Assembly: GCA_019308905.1 (NCBI GenBank)
Contig: JAFDHF010000047.1
Coordinates: 1-34,534 of the forward strand
Length of the DNA: 34,534 bases
From: Deltaproteobacteria bacterium
Lineage (GTDB): Bacteria; Desulfobacterota; BSN033; WVXP01
Direction of reading: 5' to 3'
The notes below the pieces were generated by a model. That model was not told where the DNA came from. It saw only the letters and a list, made by a program, of their open reading frames with translations, and did no database searches. A program made the position numbers and the translations under genes. Within the stretch, counting starts at the first letter, position 1. Each line of letters begins with the position of its first letter. Below are positions 7,541 to 16,932 of this stretch, piece after piece.

Positions 7541-7690
7541 ACGGCAAACAAACCCGTCACGGGGGATACCCTTTACAAGATCGCCAAGACTTACGGCGTC
7601 ACGGTGGATGAGTTGTGCCGCCTCAACAATATCACCAAAGACCAGACGATTTACCCGGGCCAGAAAATCCTGGTTGCTCGCGGGGGCTGA
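7541..7690 (+). pseudogene. Orphan LysM domain, 5'-truncated remnant
   Basis: The frame opened by the stop at 7538 encodes 49 residues ending at TGA 7688. VTGDTLYKIAKTYGVTVDELCRLNNI followed by IYPGQKILVARGG is one complete LysM peptidoglycan-binding repeat at a protein C-terminus. No start codon and no ribosome site precede it, and the catalytic part that would normally lie upstream is absent. It is the tail of a lost envelope or cell-wall hydrolase gene. (Long motif shown in parts; it spans 7556-7687.). Confidence 0.75.
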
Positions 7691-7832
7691 CTGGTCGTGT
7701 TCTTAGGGTCGGCCAACTCATCGGTTTGCAAAGACACGGTTTTCACGTCGCCGCTGCCCTCATGGGGGAACGGAGGTAAGGAGGCAGCATACGCTGGTCA
7801 AAGGTGGGCGATCCACTTACGGTATTGAAGGG

Positions 7833-8438
7833 TTGAACAGCCCGCCTTCTCCTCCAATACGCGATGAATCGGGTAACTACAAGCAGGACGTGAGGCGGTT
7901 TGTCAGGACCATCAAAGAACTGGAACAAGAGGGCATCAGGGCCATCGTCGCGTCCTGTGGCTTTTTTGCCCTTCTCCAGAAGGTGGCGGTCACTGAGGTG
8001 AGAGTCCCCGTCTTTACCTCTCCCTTGATGCTCATCCCACTGCTCCATCGCATGATCTGCCCAGACCAAAGCATAGGCGTAATCACTGCTTCTGCCAAGA
8101 AGCTCACCAGAGCGTATCTGGAGGCTGCCGGTGTGGATGAATCCATTCCTATCGCGGTTGCAGGCCTGGATGATTCAAAAGAATTCAATGAGGTCCTCAT
8201 GCCAGGTAGAAGAGATGTCCTGGATACGGACATCCTGAGAAACGACGTTGTAACCGCGGCCAGAGGTCCCGCCGAGCGTCACCCGGACATAGGAGTCGTT
8301 CTTCTGGAGTGCAGTGACCTGCCCCCCTGTGCTTTGGTATCCAAAACGCTGTGGAGTTACCCGTATCCGACTCTATCTGTTTTTATCAATGCCATCCACC
8401 AGGCCCTGGTTCAAAAAAGATACACGGGAATCATGTAA
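7833..8438 (+). pseudogene. Asp/Glu racemase-superfamily protein, N-terminus missing
   Basis: About 201 residues. Both catalytic cysteine regions of the Asp/Glu/hydantoin racemase superfamily are present: ASCGF near residue 42 and LLECSDLPPC near residue 160, with VPVFTSPLMLIPLLHRM between them. Relatives are about 230-250 residues and begin with a glycine-rich substrate-binding segment of about 50 residues that is missing. The only usable starts are TTG codons without a clear ribosome site, and the frame is open back to 7707 with unrelated sequence. I read it as a truncated gene, although a short functional form from TTG 7833 is possible. It converges on the hydantoin racemase gene, a distant relative, but is not a copy of it. 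Confidence 0.65.
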
Positions 8439-8632
8439 CAAGGGCCGTACAAATGGACCAGACAGAGAATAGACCGAGGTTTAGAATACTCCGGAGGGAT
8501 CAGATAGACCTCTTTCCCCCCTTACACCCTCCGGACCAATTTCAGAGGCCCCTGCTACATGGGCAACAGGATTCCACACCACTTCGGGCTCGCCACCGAC
8601 AGGCTACCAAGGACTGGGGCGATTCTATCGTT

Positions 8633-9367
8633 TCATCGGCCGATTACGAATCCCTGCAATCCCACGAATTCCTTCGGCTCCGGCCTCTTGTATGCCTTGA
8701 TCTTGGACAGCCTGATCTTGTAGTCGAAGGCTGCCTCTGCTACCTTCACGGCACAAACGACACCGTCCAAAACCGGGACTCCTAACTCCTCCTCCATCGG
8801 CTTGTCCAGACCGGCCATCCCCGCACAGCCAAGGCATATCACTTCTGCACCATCTTCCATGACTGCAGCCCGACCCGCTTCGGTCAGAATTTTGAGGGCA
8901 ACGCTCGGGTCCTTTTCTATGTCAAGAACCGCAAGACTTGTGGTCCTTATCGATGCGCACTTGGCCTCAAGCCCGACCCGTCTCACCAGATCCTCGAAAA
9001 TCGGTCGTGCCCTCTCAAGAACGGTAACGATCGAAAATCTATGGCCGAAAAGACATGCCATATGCATCGACACCTCTGCGATTCCATACACCGGGATCTC
9101 GGAAATCTCTCTCGAACTCTGCAGATGAGGATCGCCGTAGCAGGCGATGATTATGGCATCAAAACATCTCTCGTTTGCTTCGATCACTTTTTCCAGCACT
9201 CCCTGGGCGACCAAATCCTCTTCATAGTAAGACTCTATAGAGCGCGGCCCCTCCCTCGGGCAGACCGTCTCTATCGAGGTATCGGCTCTCGCATACTTCT
9301 TGGCGATCTCGTCGATCCCTTTTGTCATCTCCACAGAGGTATTGGGGTTTATGATCAGTATTTTCAT
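8633..9367 (-). CDS. Hydantoin/allantoin racemase
   Basis: A 244-residue Asp/Glu/hydantoin racemase of normal length. It opens with MKILIINPNTS and has the catalytic cysteines Cys76 (IIIACYGDP) and Cys181 (ICLGCAGMAGL). Members interconvert the enantiomers of 5-substituted hydantoins or allantoin by two-base proton transfer, letting a stereospecific hydrolase consume both. ATG 9367 is preceded by GAGGTG at four bases. It is the last gene of the minus-strand cluster, about 95 bases after the M20 amidohydrolase, so racemase, hydantoinase and carbamoylase activities would be made together. Cytoplasmic. Substrate (hydantoin or allantoin) cannot be fixed from sequence. Confidence 0.9.
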   Translation of the reverse strand: MKILIINPNTSVEMTKGIDEIAKKYARADTSIETVCPREGPRSIESYYEEDLVAQGVLEKVIEANERCFDAIIIACYGDPHLQSSREISEIPVYGIAEVSMHMACLFGHRFSIVTVLERARPIFEDLVRRVGLEAKCASIRTTSLAVLDIEKDPSVALKILTEAGRAAVMEDGAEVICLGCAGMAGLDKPMEEELGVPVLDGVVCAVKVAEAAFDYKIRLSKIKAYKRPEPKEFVGLQGFVIGR

Positions 9368-9462
9368 GGTACACCTCGTGTTTGTAACTCCACACCCGAT
9401 CGAACATTCTCGACGGCAAGCTCTGTTGCCTTCCCCTGCTCGATCCTTGGACAGGCCACGTG

Positions 9463-10692
9463 TCAGGCAGCCAGTTCCACCACCGCATCCAGAAGAACAT
9501 CTGCTCCCGCTTTTATATCTTCCAATTCAGTCCATTCTTCCGGACAATGCGAACGGCCGTCTTTGCTCGGCACGAAAATCATCCCTATATCCGTCACGGG
9601 GGCCAGCTTGCACGAGTCGTGAAGCGCCCCGCTCATCATTCTCAAGGGCTTCATTCCGCGTTTCTCCGCACACCGGAAGATCAAGTCCGCCAGGTATGTC
9701 GGAATCTCTACCGGGGGTATGCTGAAGCGCTCGGACATCTCCAGGCCGAGTCCTCTTTCTCGGCAGATTCCCTCAGCGACTTGGTCTATTTTGGCGACCA
9801 TCTTTTCCAGGTTGGAAGCCTTGGAATCTCTCAGGTCAAACACCATCTCGACACGCCCTGGTATGACATTGCCCACCCCAGGTTCCACCTTTATGTACCC
9901 GCAAGTGCCCACGGTATGCGGTCCCATCTGATTGGCAGCAATATCCTCCAATGCTCCTATGATTCTGGCGGCCCCCTGGAGAGCATCCCTTCTGTATGCC
10001 ATAGGGGTTCCACCGGCATGGTCGGCTTTACCCGTAATGACAAGATCGCACCACTTTGCCCCGGCGATGGACTCGACGACCCCAATCGACAAACCCCGGC
10101 GATCCAGGATAACGCTCTGTTCGATATGGACTTCGAGCATCGCTTTCACATTCTCCGATACCAACTGGGATTCATCTTCCACCACGATTCCGGCAGATTC
10201 CATTGCCTCTTGATACGTCACGCCTTCGCTGTCTCGAGTCTTGTAGAGTTTTTCGAGTTCCATGGAGCCGGCCCATGTTGAACTCGCAGCCATACCAAAC
10301 CTAAAACGCACCCCTTCTTCCTCTGGGAAGACTACGACATCGATGGGGCAGGTGTGGGACACCTCGTTTTCAACAACGACCCTGGCAACCTCGAGGGCCG
10401 ACAGGGTTCCGACCTGGCCGTCAAACGGGCCCCCGTTCAGGACCGTGTCTATATGTGAACCGCTCATTACCGCCGGTTTGGCAGGATCACTCCCATTGAT
10501 CCTACCCCTGATACAGCCGGCCCTGCAAATGGTTACCTCTGCCCCGATCTTCTCGAGCTGAGCGATCACGTAGTTATATGCCTTCATGTATTCCGGGCTG
10601 AAGGTGAGACGCGTGATACCTTTGCCTGGAGTCATGTTGAAAGAGTTCAAGGTGTCGAGATCCTTCTTGATACGATCGATATTGACTTCCAT
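9463..10692 (-). CDS. M20 amidohydrolase, N-carbamoyl-L-amino acid hydrolase / allantoate amidohydrolase family
   Basis: About 409 residues from ATG 10692, which has AGGGG six bases upstream; a TTG two codons earlier is also in frame. Metal ligands of the dinuclear M20 site are visible in GSHIDTV, GPFDGQVG, PEEEGVRF and EVHIEQ. The dimerisation domain carries ADHAGGTPM, and the C-terminus has SKDGRSHCPEEWT. These enzymes remove the carbamoyl (or ureido) group released when a hydantoin or allantoin ring is opened, giving an amino acid plus ammonia and CO2. It lies between the NCS1 permease and the racemase. The usual GSRAxAG segment reads AASSTWAG, a modest departure that may alter specificity. 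Confidence 0.9.
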   Translation of the reverse strand: MEVNIDRIKKDLDTLNSFNMTPGKGITRLTFSPEYMKAYNYVIAQLEKIGAEVTICRAGCIRGRINGSDPAKPAVMSGSHIDTVLNGGPFDGQVGTLSALEVARVVVENEVSHTCPIDVVVFPEEEGVRFRFGMAASSTWAGSMELEKLYKTRDSEGVTYQEAMESAGIVVEDESQLVSENVKAMLEVHIEQSVILDRRGLSIGVVESIAGAKWCDLVITGKADHAGGTPMAYRRDALQGAARIIGALEDIAANQMGPHTVGTCGYIKVEPGVGNVIPGRVEMVFDLRDSKASNLEKMVAKIDQVAEGICRERGLGLEMSERFSIPPVEIPTYLADLIFRCAEKRGMKPLRMMSGALHDSCKLAPVTDIGMIFVPSKDGRSHCPEEWTELEDIKAGADVLLDAVVELAA

Positions 10693-10834
10693 GCCCAACC
10701 CCTAACGCTTCTTCGATGCTAATTCCCTCGTATCTGAGCCTGACTGTGAACAGGCACACTCCAACCACCACTCCCACCTGGAACCGGGTAGCAGACAGAG
10801 GGACCTCGCTTCCAGGCAGAACAACACCTCCCTC

Positions 10835-12271
10835 TTACACGTGGCCGCCTGTGATCTCCGGCTGGGGATAGACTTTCACAATCCAAAATTTCATCAGGAA
10901 ATAGTATGCGATGCCGGATGCGAACATTCCCACGATATACATATAGTCCCACACCGGTATGCAGACTGCTATCGCTATGGCGTAAGAAATCAGAGCCGCC
11001 GGATTCCAGTTCTTCCAATACCTGTACTGCCCGTTTGGCGTGTACAACTCGTTGATGTTTATCCTCCTTCTCCTCAAAATGTAGTAGTCGCATATTATGA
11101 TACCCGCCACCGGAGCGAGCGCGCCCCCGATCACTCCGAGGGCCGTTATTATCTGGGGCGCGGCTTTCCATGGCTGCATGGCCACGCCTATCACGCCTGC
11201 GATTATGACTCCCATGCCGAAAGTGATCTTGGACGGCCAGGTGTTGCTGATCACATAAGCCGGGGGAAACAGATTGGCGGAGTCGTTGGTGGACCATGTA
11301 GCCAGGAACACGAAGAGGAGGCATAGAATGAGCATTACCGGGCTCTCCGGCCCGATGACCTTCGTCATAATCACGATGGGATTCCAATCCCCGATCACCA
11401 CCATGGAGATCATTCCCAGAATACCGAAAAACATCGAGGCTGGGACAAGACCAATCCACTGAGCCGCCATGTATTTCCTGGTTGATTTCCACCAACTCCT
11501 TGTTTCCTCGGCAGTTACTTCGCACTCCCTCGTGATATCCTGAATACTCACGGCAAGAGTGGCCCAGCCACCTACCAAGACCATTATTCCCAGGGGAAGA
11601 GAAATCCCACCGCCTTTTCCTCCCATAGCCATCAATCCCCAGAATGATTTGTCTGAACGCGACAGGAGAAGGACCAGGAGGTAGATCCCCACCCCAATAA
11701 GGATAGGGGTTGCAACATAGCTGATCCTCAAGACCGGCCGTATTCCGAAGTAGGTATGGACGATCTGAATCGCGGCAAATATTATGATGTAGAGCAAAAG
11801 GTTCGACCAGCCGAACAACATGTTGGTTACAGCCGCGATCGCCATCGCGCCGATCCACGTTTGAAAACCGAACCAAAACATGGCCGGAATAGCCCTGAGA
11901 TAAGCCGGTATCTGGGTACCCATATATCCGAAGGACGTTCGCATGGCAACGGCGAAGGGAATGCCGTATTTTATTCCCAGGTCTTGCGTAAACCACATGA
12001 CGACGGCTACCAGGCTGTACGACAGCAGTAAAGCCAGCAGGATCTGCCATCCGCTGAGCGACGGGTACATCTGCGCGGTGCTCATAAACAAGGCGAGTTG
12101 GACAGACATCGCGAACCAGATCACGGTAAGGCCGCCGAAACCCACCGTTCTGTCACTGTACCTGCGAGGGAGAACACTGACACCACTGAGGTCGAGGTGG
12201 GAACCTTTCGCTTTTTGCTGATCAATGGTCACCTCGAGTTCCGCCTGTTCAACTTTTTCTAAGCCTTCCAT
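10835..12271 (-). CDS. NCS1 family hydantoin/nucleobase permease
   Basis: About 478 residues from ATG 12271 (AGAGGG seven bases upstream); an earlier ATG at 12301 is possible. A cytoplasmic N-terminus of about 45 residues precedes roughly 12 hydrophobic helices. RRYSDRTVGFGGLTVIWFAM and QDLGIKYGIPFAVAMRTSFG are the conserved start of the Mhp1/PucI family of cation symporters, and IQDITRE and WSTNDSANLFP are typical substrate and sodium-site regions. The family takes up hydantoins, allantoin, uracil or cytosine. Position between hydantoinase and amidohydrolase indicates a hydantoin or allantoin importer. Inner membrane. Confidence 0.92.
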   Translation of the reverse strand: MEGLEKVEQAELEVTIDQQKAKGSHLDLSGVSVLPRRYSDRTVGFGGLTVIWFAMSVQLALFMSTAQMYPSLSGWQILLALLLSYSLVAVVMWFTQDLGIKYGIPFAVAMRTSFGYMGTQIPAYLRAIPAMFWFGFQTWIGAMAIAAVTNMLFGWSNLLLYIIIFAAIQIVHTYFGIRPVLRISYVATPILIGVGIYLLVLLLSRSDKSFWGLMAMGGKGGGISLPLGIMVLVGGWATLAVSIQDITRECEVTAEETRSWWKSTRKYMAAQWIGLVPASMFFGILGMISMVVIGDWNPIVIMTKVIGPESPVMLILCLLFVFLATWSTNDSANLFPPAYVISNTWPSKITFGMGVIIAGVIGVAMQPWKAAPQIITALGVIGGALAPVAGIIICDYYILRRRRININELYTPNGQYRYWKNWNPAALISYAIAIAVCIPVWDYMYIVGMFASGIAYYFLMKFWIVKVYPQPEITGGHV

Positions 12272-12317
12272 ATCAGAGCCCTCTCTTTCGTGTTTTTGCA
12301 TCCAAGGTCAGAAACGT

Positions 12318-13676
12318 TTACGGCCTGACAAACCTGCCGTAACCCGGGTCTCCCGTTACTTCTCCCTCTTCGGCTACGATTCTGCCCCGCACCATGGTCA
12401 GAACGGGCATCCCTTTGATCTCAAGACCGTCGAAAGGAGAATGTTTATGCAACGAGTGGAATTTCTGGGCGTCGATAACCCCTTTCTTCTTCATATCTAC
12501 GATGACAAGATCCGCGTCGGATCCGACTTGAATTGTCCCTTTTTGCGGGTAGATCCCGAAGAGCTTTGCCGGATTTTCGCAGACCAAGGAAACCAGGTTC
12601 TGGATTGAAATCCTCCCCTTGTTGACTCCCTCGCTCAACAGGACCGGGAGGAACGATTCCAGGGCGATAGCCCCGTTACCGGCCTGCCATATGTCGGCCC
12701 ACCCTCTCTCCTTGTTTTCCTTTGGGTGCGGCCCATGGTCCGAACCCAGAGCTTCGACCTGCCCCTTAGCCACCTGTTCCCATAGCTTTTCCGTTTCTTC
12801 CCTGGACCTGACAGGAGGTGCAAATTTCAGGTACGGTCCCAGCCGGTCCCCGTCTTCTTGGCACAACGCCAGGTAATGAGGGCCGGTCTCACAGGTTATC
12901 TCCTGTCCCCCTTCCCTCCTCCTGTAGATGATCTCCACACCCTGAGGACAACTGACATGGACTATATGGAGCCGGCATCTCGCCTCTTCGGCCAACATCG
13001 CAGCCCGTGAAATCGCCTCTACTTCTTCCAGAACAGGGCACGCCTCGAAGAAAGCATGTATGTCCTTTCTGCCTTCTGTCCTGAGTTTGTTCATCAGATG
13101 ATTGATTATCACCTCGTTTTCCGCATGAACCGTCGCCACAGACCCACAATCGGCTATCTTCCTAAAGGCGTCCAGCAACATGCCGTCATCCAGAACCTCG
13201 AAAACGCCCGGAACGGATCCGGCCATCATCGCCTTGAAACCGATGGCGCCCGCATCAACCATCTTAGGAATCTCATCGAGGTTTCCCGGAACAGCTCCAC
13301 CCCAGAAAGCAAAATCGACGATGAATTTCTTGTCAGCTACATTTCTCTTTTCTTGGAATGCCTCCAGACTCGTCGTTGCAGGTATGCACAGCGGCATTTC
13401 ACAGACGGTCGTTACGCCACCGGCTGCTGCTGCCATCGATCCGGTAATAAAATTCTCGTTTGTCTCTGCCATTCCCATATCCAGGGTATGGACATGCTCA
13501 TCGATAATTCCTGGCAGTATGTAACGTCCCTCTGCATCCAGTGTATTTCGAGCTTTGGGTAGACTCCGATCATCTGCAATCGCGACAAATTTGCCGTTCT
13601 CGATGGCTATTCCTGCTTCAACGATAGCACTGGGCGTCACTATCTTGCCGTTTATGATTCTTGTCTCTACTTGCAT
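12318..13676 (-). CDS. Allantoinase / L-hydantoinase family amidohydrolase
   Basis: 452 residues from ATG 13676, chosen for AAAGGA eight bases upstream. The zinc site is complete: His61 and His63 (DEHVH), a carboxylated Lys148 (GFKAMM), His184 (VHAEN), His240 (HIVHVS) and an Asp near 314 (GSDHGPHP). AAAAGGVTTV, WGGAVPGNL and HKHSPFDG place it with the allantoinase/L-hydantoinase branch rather than the D-hydantoinases. It opens the five-membered ring to an N-carbamoyl amino acid or allantoate. First enzyme of the catabolic operon, followed after 46 bases by the permease. A two-component system lies immediately upstream on the same strand, the likely regulator. No convincing promoter was found in the 218 bases upstream. 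Confidence 0.9.
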   Translation of the reverse strand: MQVETRIINGKIVTPSAIVEAGIAIENGKFVAIADDRSLPKARNTLDAEGRYILPGIIDEHVHTLDMGMAETNENFITGSMAAAAGGVTTVCEMPLCIPATTSLEAFQEKRNVADKKFIVDFAFWGGAVPGNLDEIPKMVDAGAIGFKAMMAGSVPGVFEVLDDGMLLDAFRKIADCGSVATVHAENEVIINHLMNKLRTEGRKDIHAFFEACPVLEEVEAISRAAMLAEEARCRLHIVHVSCPQGVEIIYRRREGGQEITCETGPHYLALCQEDGDRLGPYLKFAPPVRSREETEKLWEQVAKGQVEALGSDHGPHPKENKERGWADIWQAGNGAIALESFLPVLLSEGVNKGRISIQNLVSLVCENPAKLFGIYPQKGTIQVGSDADLVIVDMKKKGVIDAQKFHSLHKHSPFDGLEIKGMPVLTMVRGRIVAEEGEVTGDPGYGRFVRP

Positions 13677-13894
13677 GGAACCATTCCTTTCTCGGTGCTC
13701 TTCGGGGACGGGTCTCCCTATTCCCAAAATACAGATCGTCCTCACTGAATAGGCCTGGTCAAAGGAGACGCGGCTTGCGGCCGATTCACAGATATCGACA
13801 TTTTCTTGGTAGCAAAGGGAAAGGTCTTTGTATGTCGGGAGAATTTGAAATTTTTGTGGGGAAAGTATGAAAAATCCGGCCGACCGATTCCGCC

Positions 13895-14548
13895 CTATTC
13901 GAGGGACGTCAAGCCGTGGCGAAGCGCAAATTTCACCAGATTGGGGACATCGGAAATTTCCAGCTTCCGCATCATTCGGCTACGGTAAGTTTCCACCGTC
14001 TTTTGCGAGATATACAGAATGCCTGCAATTTCAGCGCTGGTTTTGCCTTCCACAACCAGTTGCAGGATCTCTCGTTCTCTCAGACTGAGTTTTTCCACGG
14101 GAGCCTCAGATCGGGCCGGTCCTCTTTCGTCAAGACACGTGCCGACCAGATTTTCCATAATCTGCTGGCACAGATAGCGCCGCCCCAAACCGACAGTACG
14201 AACAGAATGAACCAATTCCTTACCGGCGGCCTCCTTCACGATATATCCTCTCGCGCCCGCCTTAAGAGCCCGCAGTATGTGCTCTGAAGTCGAGTGCATT
14301 GAAAGGACCACCACGGCACATGAAGGGCATGACTCCAGAACCCTTTCTATAGCATCTATGCCGTTCAACTCAGGCATTTCGATATCCATGATAACCACGT
14401 CGGGGCAGACCTTCCTTACCTGGGCGACTACCTCCCTACCGCTACCGGCTTCTCCAACTACCCTGATATCGTCTTCCATTTCCAAGAGAAGCCGTATGCC
14501 GTTCCGGACTATGGTGTGATCGTCAGCCAGAAGAACCTTGATAGCCAT
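13895..14548 (-). CDS. NarL/FixJ-type response regulator
   Basis: 217 residues from ATG 14548, with GAGG eight bases upstream; the frame is open further but MAIKVLLADDHTIVR is the natural start. The receiver domain has acidic pocket Asp9-Asp10, phospho-acceptor Asp55 (VIMDIEMP), Ser83 and Lys105. A LuxR-type helix-turn-helix (LSLREREILQLVVEGKTSAEIA, about residues 150-205) makes it a transcription factor. It lies 141 bases after its kinase and 218 bases before the hydantoinase operon on the same strand. It probably controls that operon, by inference from position. Confidence 0.93.
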   Translation of the reverse strand: MAIKVLLADDHTIVRNGIRLLLEMEDDIRVVGEAGSGREVVAQVRKVCPDVVIMDIEMPELNGIDAIERVLESCPSCAVVVLSMHSTSEHILRALKAGARGYIVKEAAGKELVHSVRTVGLGRRYLCQQIMENLVGTCLDERGPARSEAPVEKLSLREREILQLVVEGKTSAEIAGILYISQKTVETYRSRMMRKLEISDVPNLVKFALRHGLTSLE

Positions 14549-14689
14549 CTTCCGAACCTCATGGAAATCTGCGGCAGAATTCCTGATAATACGCGTGCTC
14601 CCTTCCGGCCAGCGATGTTCTGGACTCGACCAGGACACCCGGCTCCCCGGAAGAGCTCACAATCCGGATCTGTCCATCCGTCGTTTTCC

Positions 14690-16321
14690 TTATCTCGTTA
14701 TGACTACAGTAACTTCGGTACCTTTACCGACCTCTGATCCCACGAAAAGTTCAGCGCCGACCGCTGCTGCACGTTCCCTCATTGTTATCAGCCCCCACCC
14801 TGTCGTACCTTTTGGCATCTGCAGACTTCTTGCGTCGAATCCCATGCCATCATCTCTTACGGTCAAGACAACCTGATCAGGGGTACTTTCGAACAGTATT
14901 TCCACATGTTCCGCCTCAGCGTGCTTAGCCACGTTGTTAAGGGCCTCTTGAGCAATCCTCAGCAGAACCATCTCCAACGAGATCGGTAGGCGGGGTTCGA
15001 TTTCATTGACCCGAGTGTCCAGCTTCAACCCAGTCCGCTCAGAGAATTTCTCACCGAACCAGCTGAGTGCCGCCGACAATCCATAATCATCCAGCACAGG
15101 TGGTCGCAGCTCACACATTACCTCCCTTATATGCTTTGTTGTCTCCTCGACCAGCCTGACGGAATCGTCGATTCGCGACGATATCTCTTTTCGATACTCC
15201 CGCGGCAACTGGCTCCCAATAAGGTTGAGATTGATGCTCAGTGCCGTCAGGCGCTGCCCCACCTGATCATGTAGTTCTCTGGCCAACTCGCGCCTTTGTT
15301 TCTCTTCGACTTCCTGAATGCGCTTTGCCATGGACCGTATCTGCTCTCGTTGTTTGACGACGGATTGAAACAATCTGACATTGTGGATCCCGATTGCCAT
15401 GGAATTGGCGAATTCACAGGCTATCTCGATCTGCTCATCCCCCAGTTCCGGCAACAGTCCCGAACTCAAATATAGAGTTCCGATCAGATCATCCTGAACG
15501 AGCAACGGTACCCTGATACAGGCAGGCAAGCCAGCAGATCTGAAAAACTCTTCGATCACGGGAGGCTCTACCAAGGGCTGATACTGCTCGAACGAAACGA
15601 TCTCCGCCGTTTTGAGCCTGCCGGCAGACTCCGGGGCTTGGAGTCGCATCGTAAATCCGGCTTTCATTCGGCCCTTACAGCCAGAACTCGTGGCAAGCAC
15701 TTCCGCCCGTTCTCTTTCGAAATCGAGTTCCACGACCACGCCCAACAAAGCGGGGATCAGCCCACTGATACTCTCTAGCCCCGCTTCGGCGATGACCCGA
15801 GGTGACCGGGCAGCGAGAATAGCTTTGTGAAAGTGCTGGAGATTCTTGAGCCTCTCAGCATACTTTCTTAGCCGTGCCTCGGCTCTTTTCCCGGCGGTCA
15901 GATCTATCCCTGAGCTGAGAACCGCCCTGATATTACCATTCTCGTCTCTCAGCAATGTATTATGCCAGCCGATTATCCTCTCATCCCCCTTGGCGGTCAC
16001 CACGGGATTGATGTGGAATTCGATCGGTTTTATCTGTCCGGATATCAGTTCATGGAAGTACCGGACCAGCTTGGATCTGATTCTCTCAGGGACAAAGGTC
16101 TCGGTCCACTCCTTGCCGATGATATCGCTTTCTCTGCACTCCAGGACCTCACAGCATTTCCTGTTTGCAAAGGTGACTTTCCTGTCAAGGTCTACGATCT
16201 TGACCATGATACCCATCAAGTCGAAATACTCCCTCGCCAAGGCTGTATTCTCAACCAGATGGATAGTAGAGTGGCTGTTGCCCAAATCCAAACTCACCCC
16301 TTCACCTATGCATTTTCTCAA
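14690..16321 (-). CDS. Soluble PAS-GAF sensor histidine kinase (HisKA_3)
   Basis: 543 residues. A PAS domain (about 30-145, with DLDRKVTFANRKCCEVL), a GAF domain (about 165-318), a HisKA_3 dimerisation domain with phospho-acceptor His351 (ELARELHDQVGQRL) and a HATPase_c domain (about 445-543: EALNNVAKHAEA, DDGMGF, GWGLITMRERA). No membrane segment is visible, so the signal is cytoplasmic. The start is TTG 16321, supported by AAGGGGG four to five bases upstream; a GTG eight codons in is an alternative. NarL-family kinases of this kind pair with the downstream regulator type. Next to a catabolic operon whose substrate is imported, an intracellular ligand for PAS or GAF is a reasonable guess. 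Confidence 0.92.
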   Translation of the reverse strand: MRKCIGEGVSLDLGNSHSTIHLVENTALAREYFDLMGIMVKIVDLDRKVTFANRKCCEVLECRESDIIGKEWTETFVPERIRSKLVRYFHELISGQIKPIEFHINPVVTAKGDERIIGWHNTLLRDENGNIRAVLSSGIDLTAGKRAEARLRKYAERLKNLQHFHKAILAARSPRVIAEAGLESISGLIPALLGVVVELDFERERAEVLATSSGCKGRMKAGFTMRLQAPESAGRLKTAEIVSFEQYQPLVEPPVIEEFFRSAGLPACIRVPLLVQDDLIGTLYLSSGLLPELGDEQIEIACEFANSMAIGIHNVRLFQSVVKQREQIRSMAKRIQEVEEKQRRELARELHDQVGQRLTALSINLNLIGSQLPREYRKEISSRIDDSVRLVEETTKHIREVMCELRPPVLDDYGLSAALSWFGEKFSERTGLKLDTRVNEIEPRLPISLEMVLLRIAQEALNNVAKHAEAEHVEILFESTPDQVVLTVRDDGMGFDARSLQMPKGTTGWGLITMRERAAAVGAELFVGSEVGKGTEVTVVITR

Positions 16322-16932
16322 GCGACCCCCTTATCTCGACCCCAGGCCGGAAGACCCGAGCAAGAGAGCCCCGGATAACCCCAAAAACACCCCTTGAAGA
16401 AGATTCCCCGCCGCCCGAGAGTAGCTCAACCCCCGCATTCTCTTTATGGTTCCCGTTACAAACCATCTCTTCGATGTCAACATATGGCGCACGTATTACT
16501 CTGTCAAGGCTTTCAAATATGGAAGCGGCATGAAGGCGGGATGTCCGGCTTCCGCATTCTCTGTTCTCCGACTTCCGTACTGTCTCGGCCGGGCAGTGAG
16601 CCATAAGCCTCGCGCCCGACTGTGCCCGGGCACCGGTGGGGCATTGGCCGTAGGCATGATGCACGGGATCATCAACGAGGGTTTTACGATAAGGCCTTCG
16701 TGGAGAACCGGACGACCGGGTTCGAGAAGAAAGAACCAGCTTTGCATGGGACGGGATATTTCTGTTGACGGACAACTCCTTTTTTCCTATATTCATCCCA
16801 CCACAAAGCAGGCTCATGTGCTGGACTCGAAAGACCGCTTCTGAAACAACCCGGTACAGGGTCAAAAAGAAAAGAAAGTCACGGCAACGACAGCTTCAAG
16901 CTCGATGTTCACCTTTTCTGCAGGGGAAGGAA
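16322..16932. other. Intergenic stretch, no convincing gene
   Basis: 611 bases between the divergent kinase and QueG-like genes. Open frames exist on both strands (for example 16302-16865 minus, and 16765 onward leading into the next gene), but their translations are Arg/Ser/Pro-rich, lack ribosome sites and resemble no family. A short imperfect inverted repeat lies near 16521-16556. It may contain both promoters and decayed sequence. Confidence 0.5.

Noticed and set aside
10719-12050. 443-codon minus-strand frame over the permease
   Set aside because: Shifted frame of the NCS1 permease gene; composition is Arg/Gly-rich and without membrane helices.
16302-16865. 187-codon minus-strand frame between kinase and QueG-like gene
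   Set aside because: No homology recognised, no ribosome site, Arg/Ser-rich.
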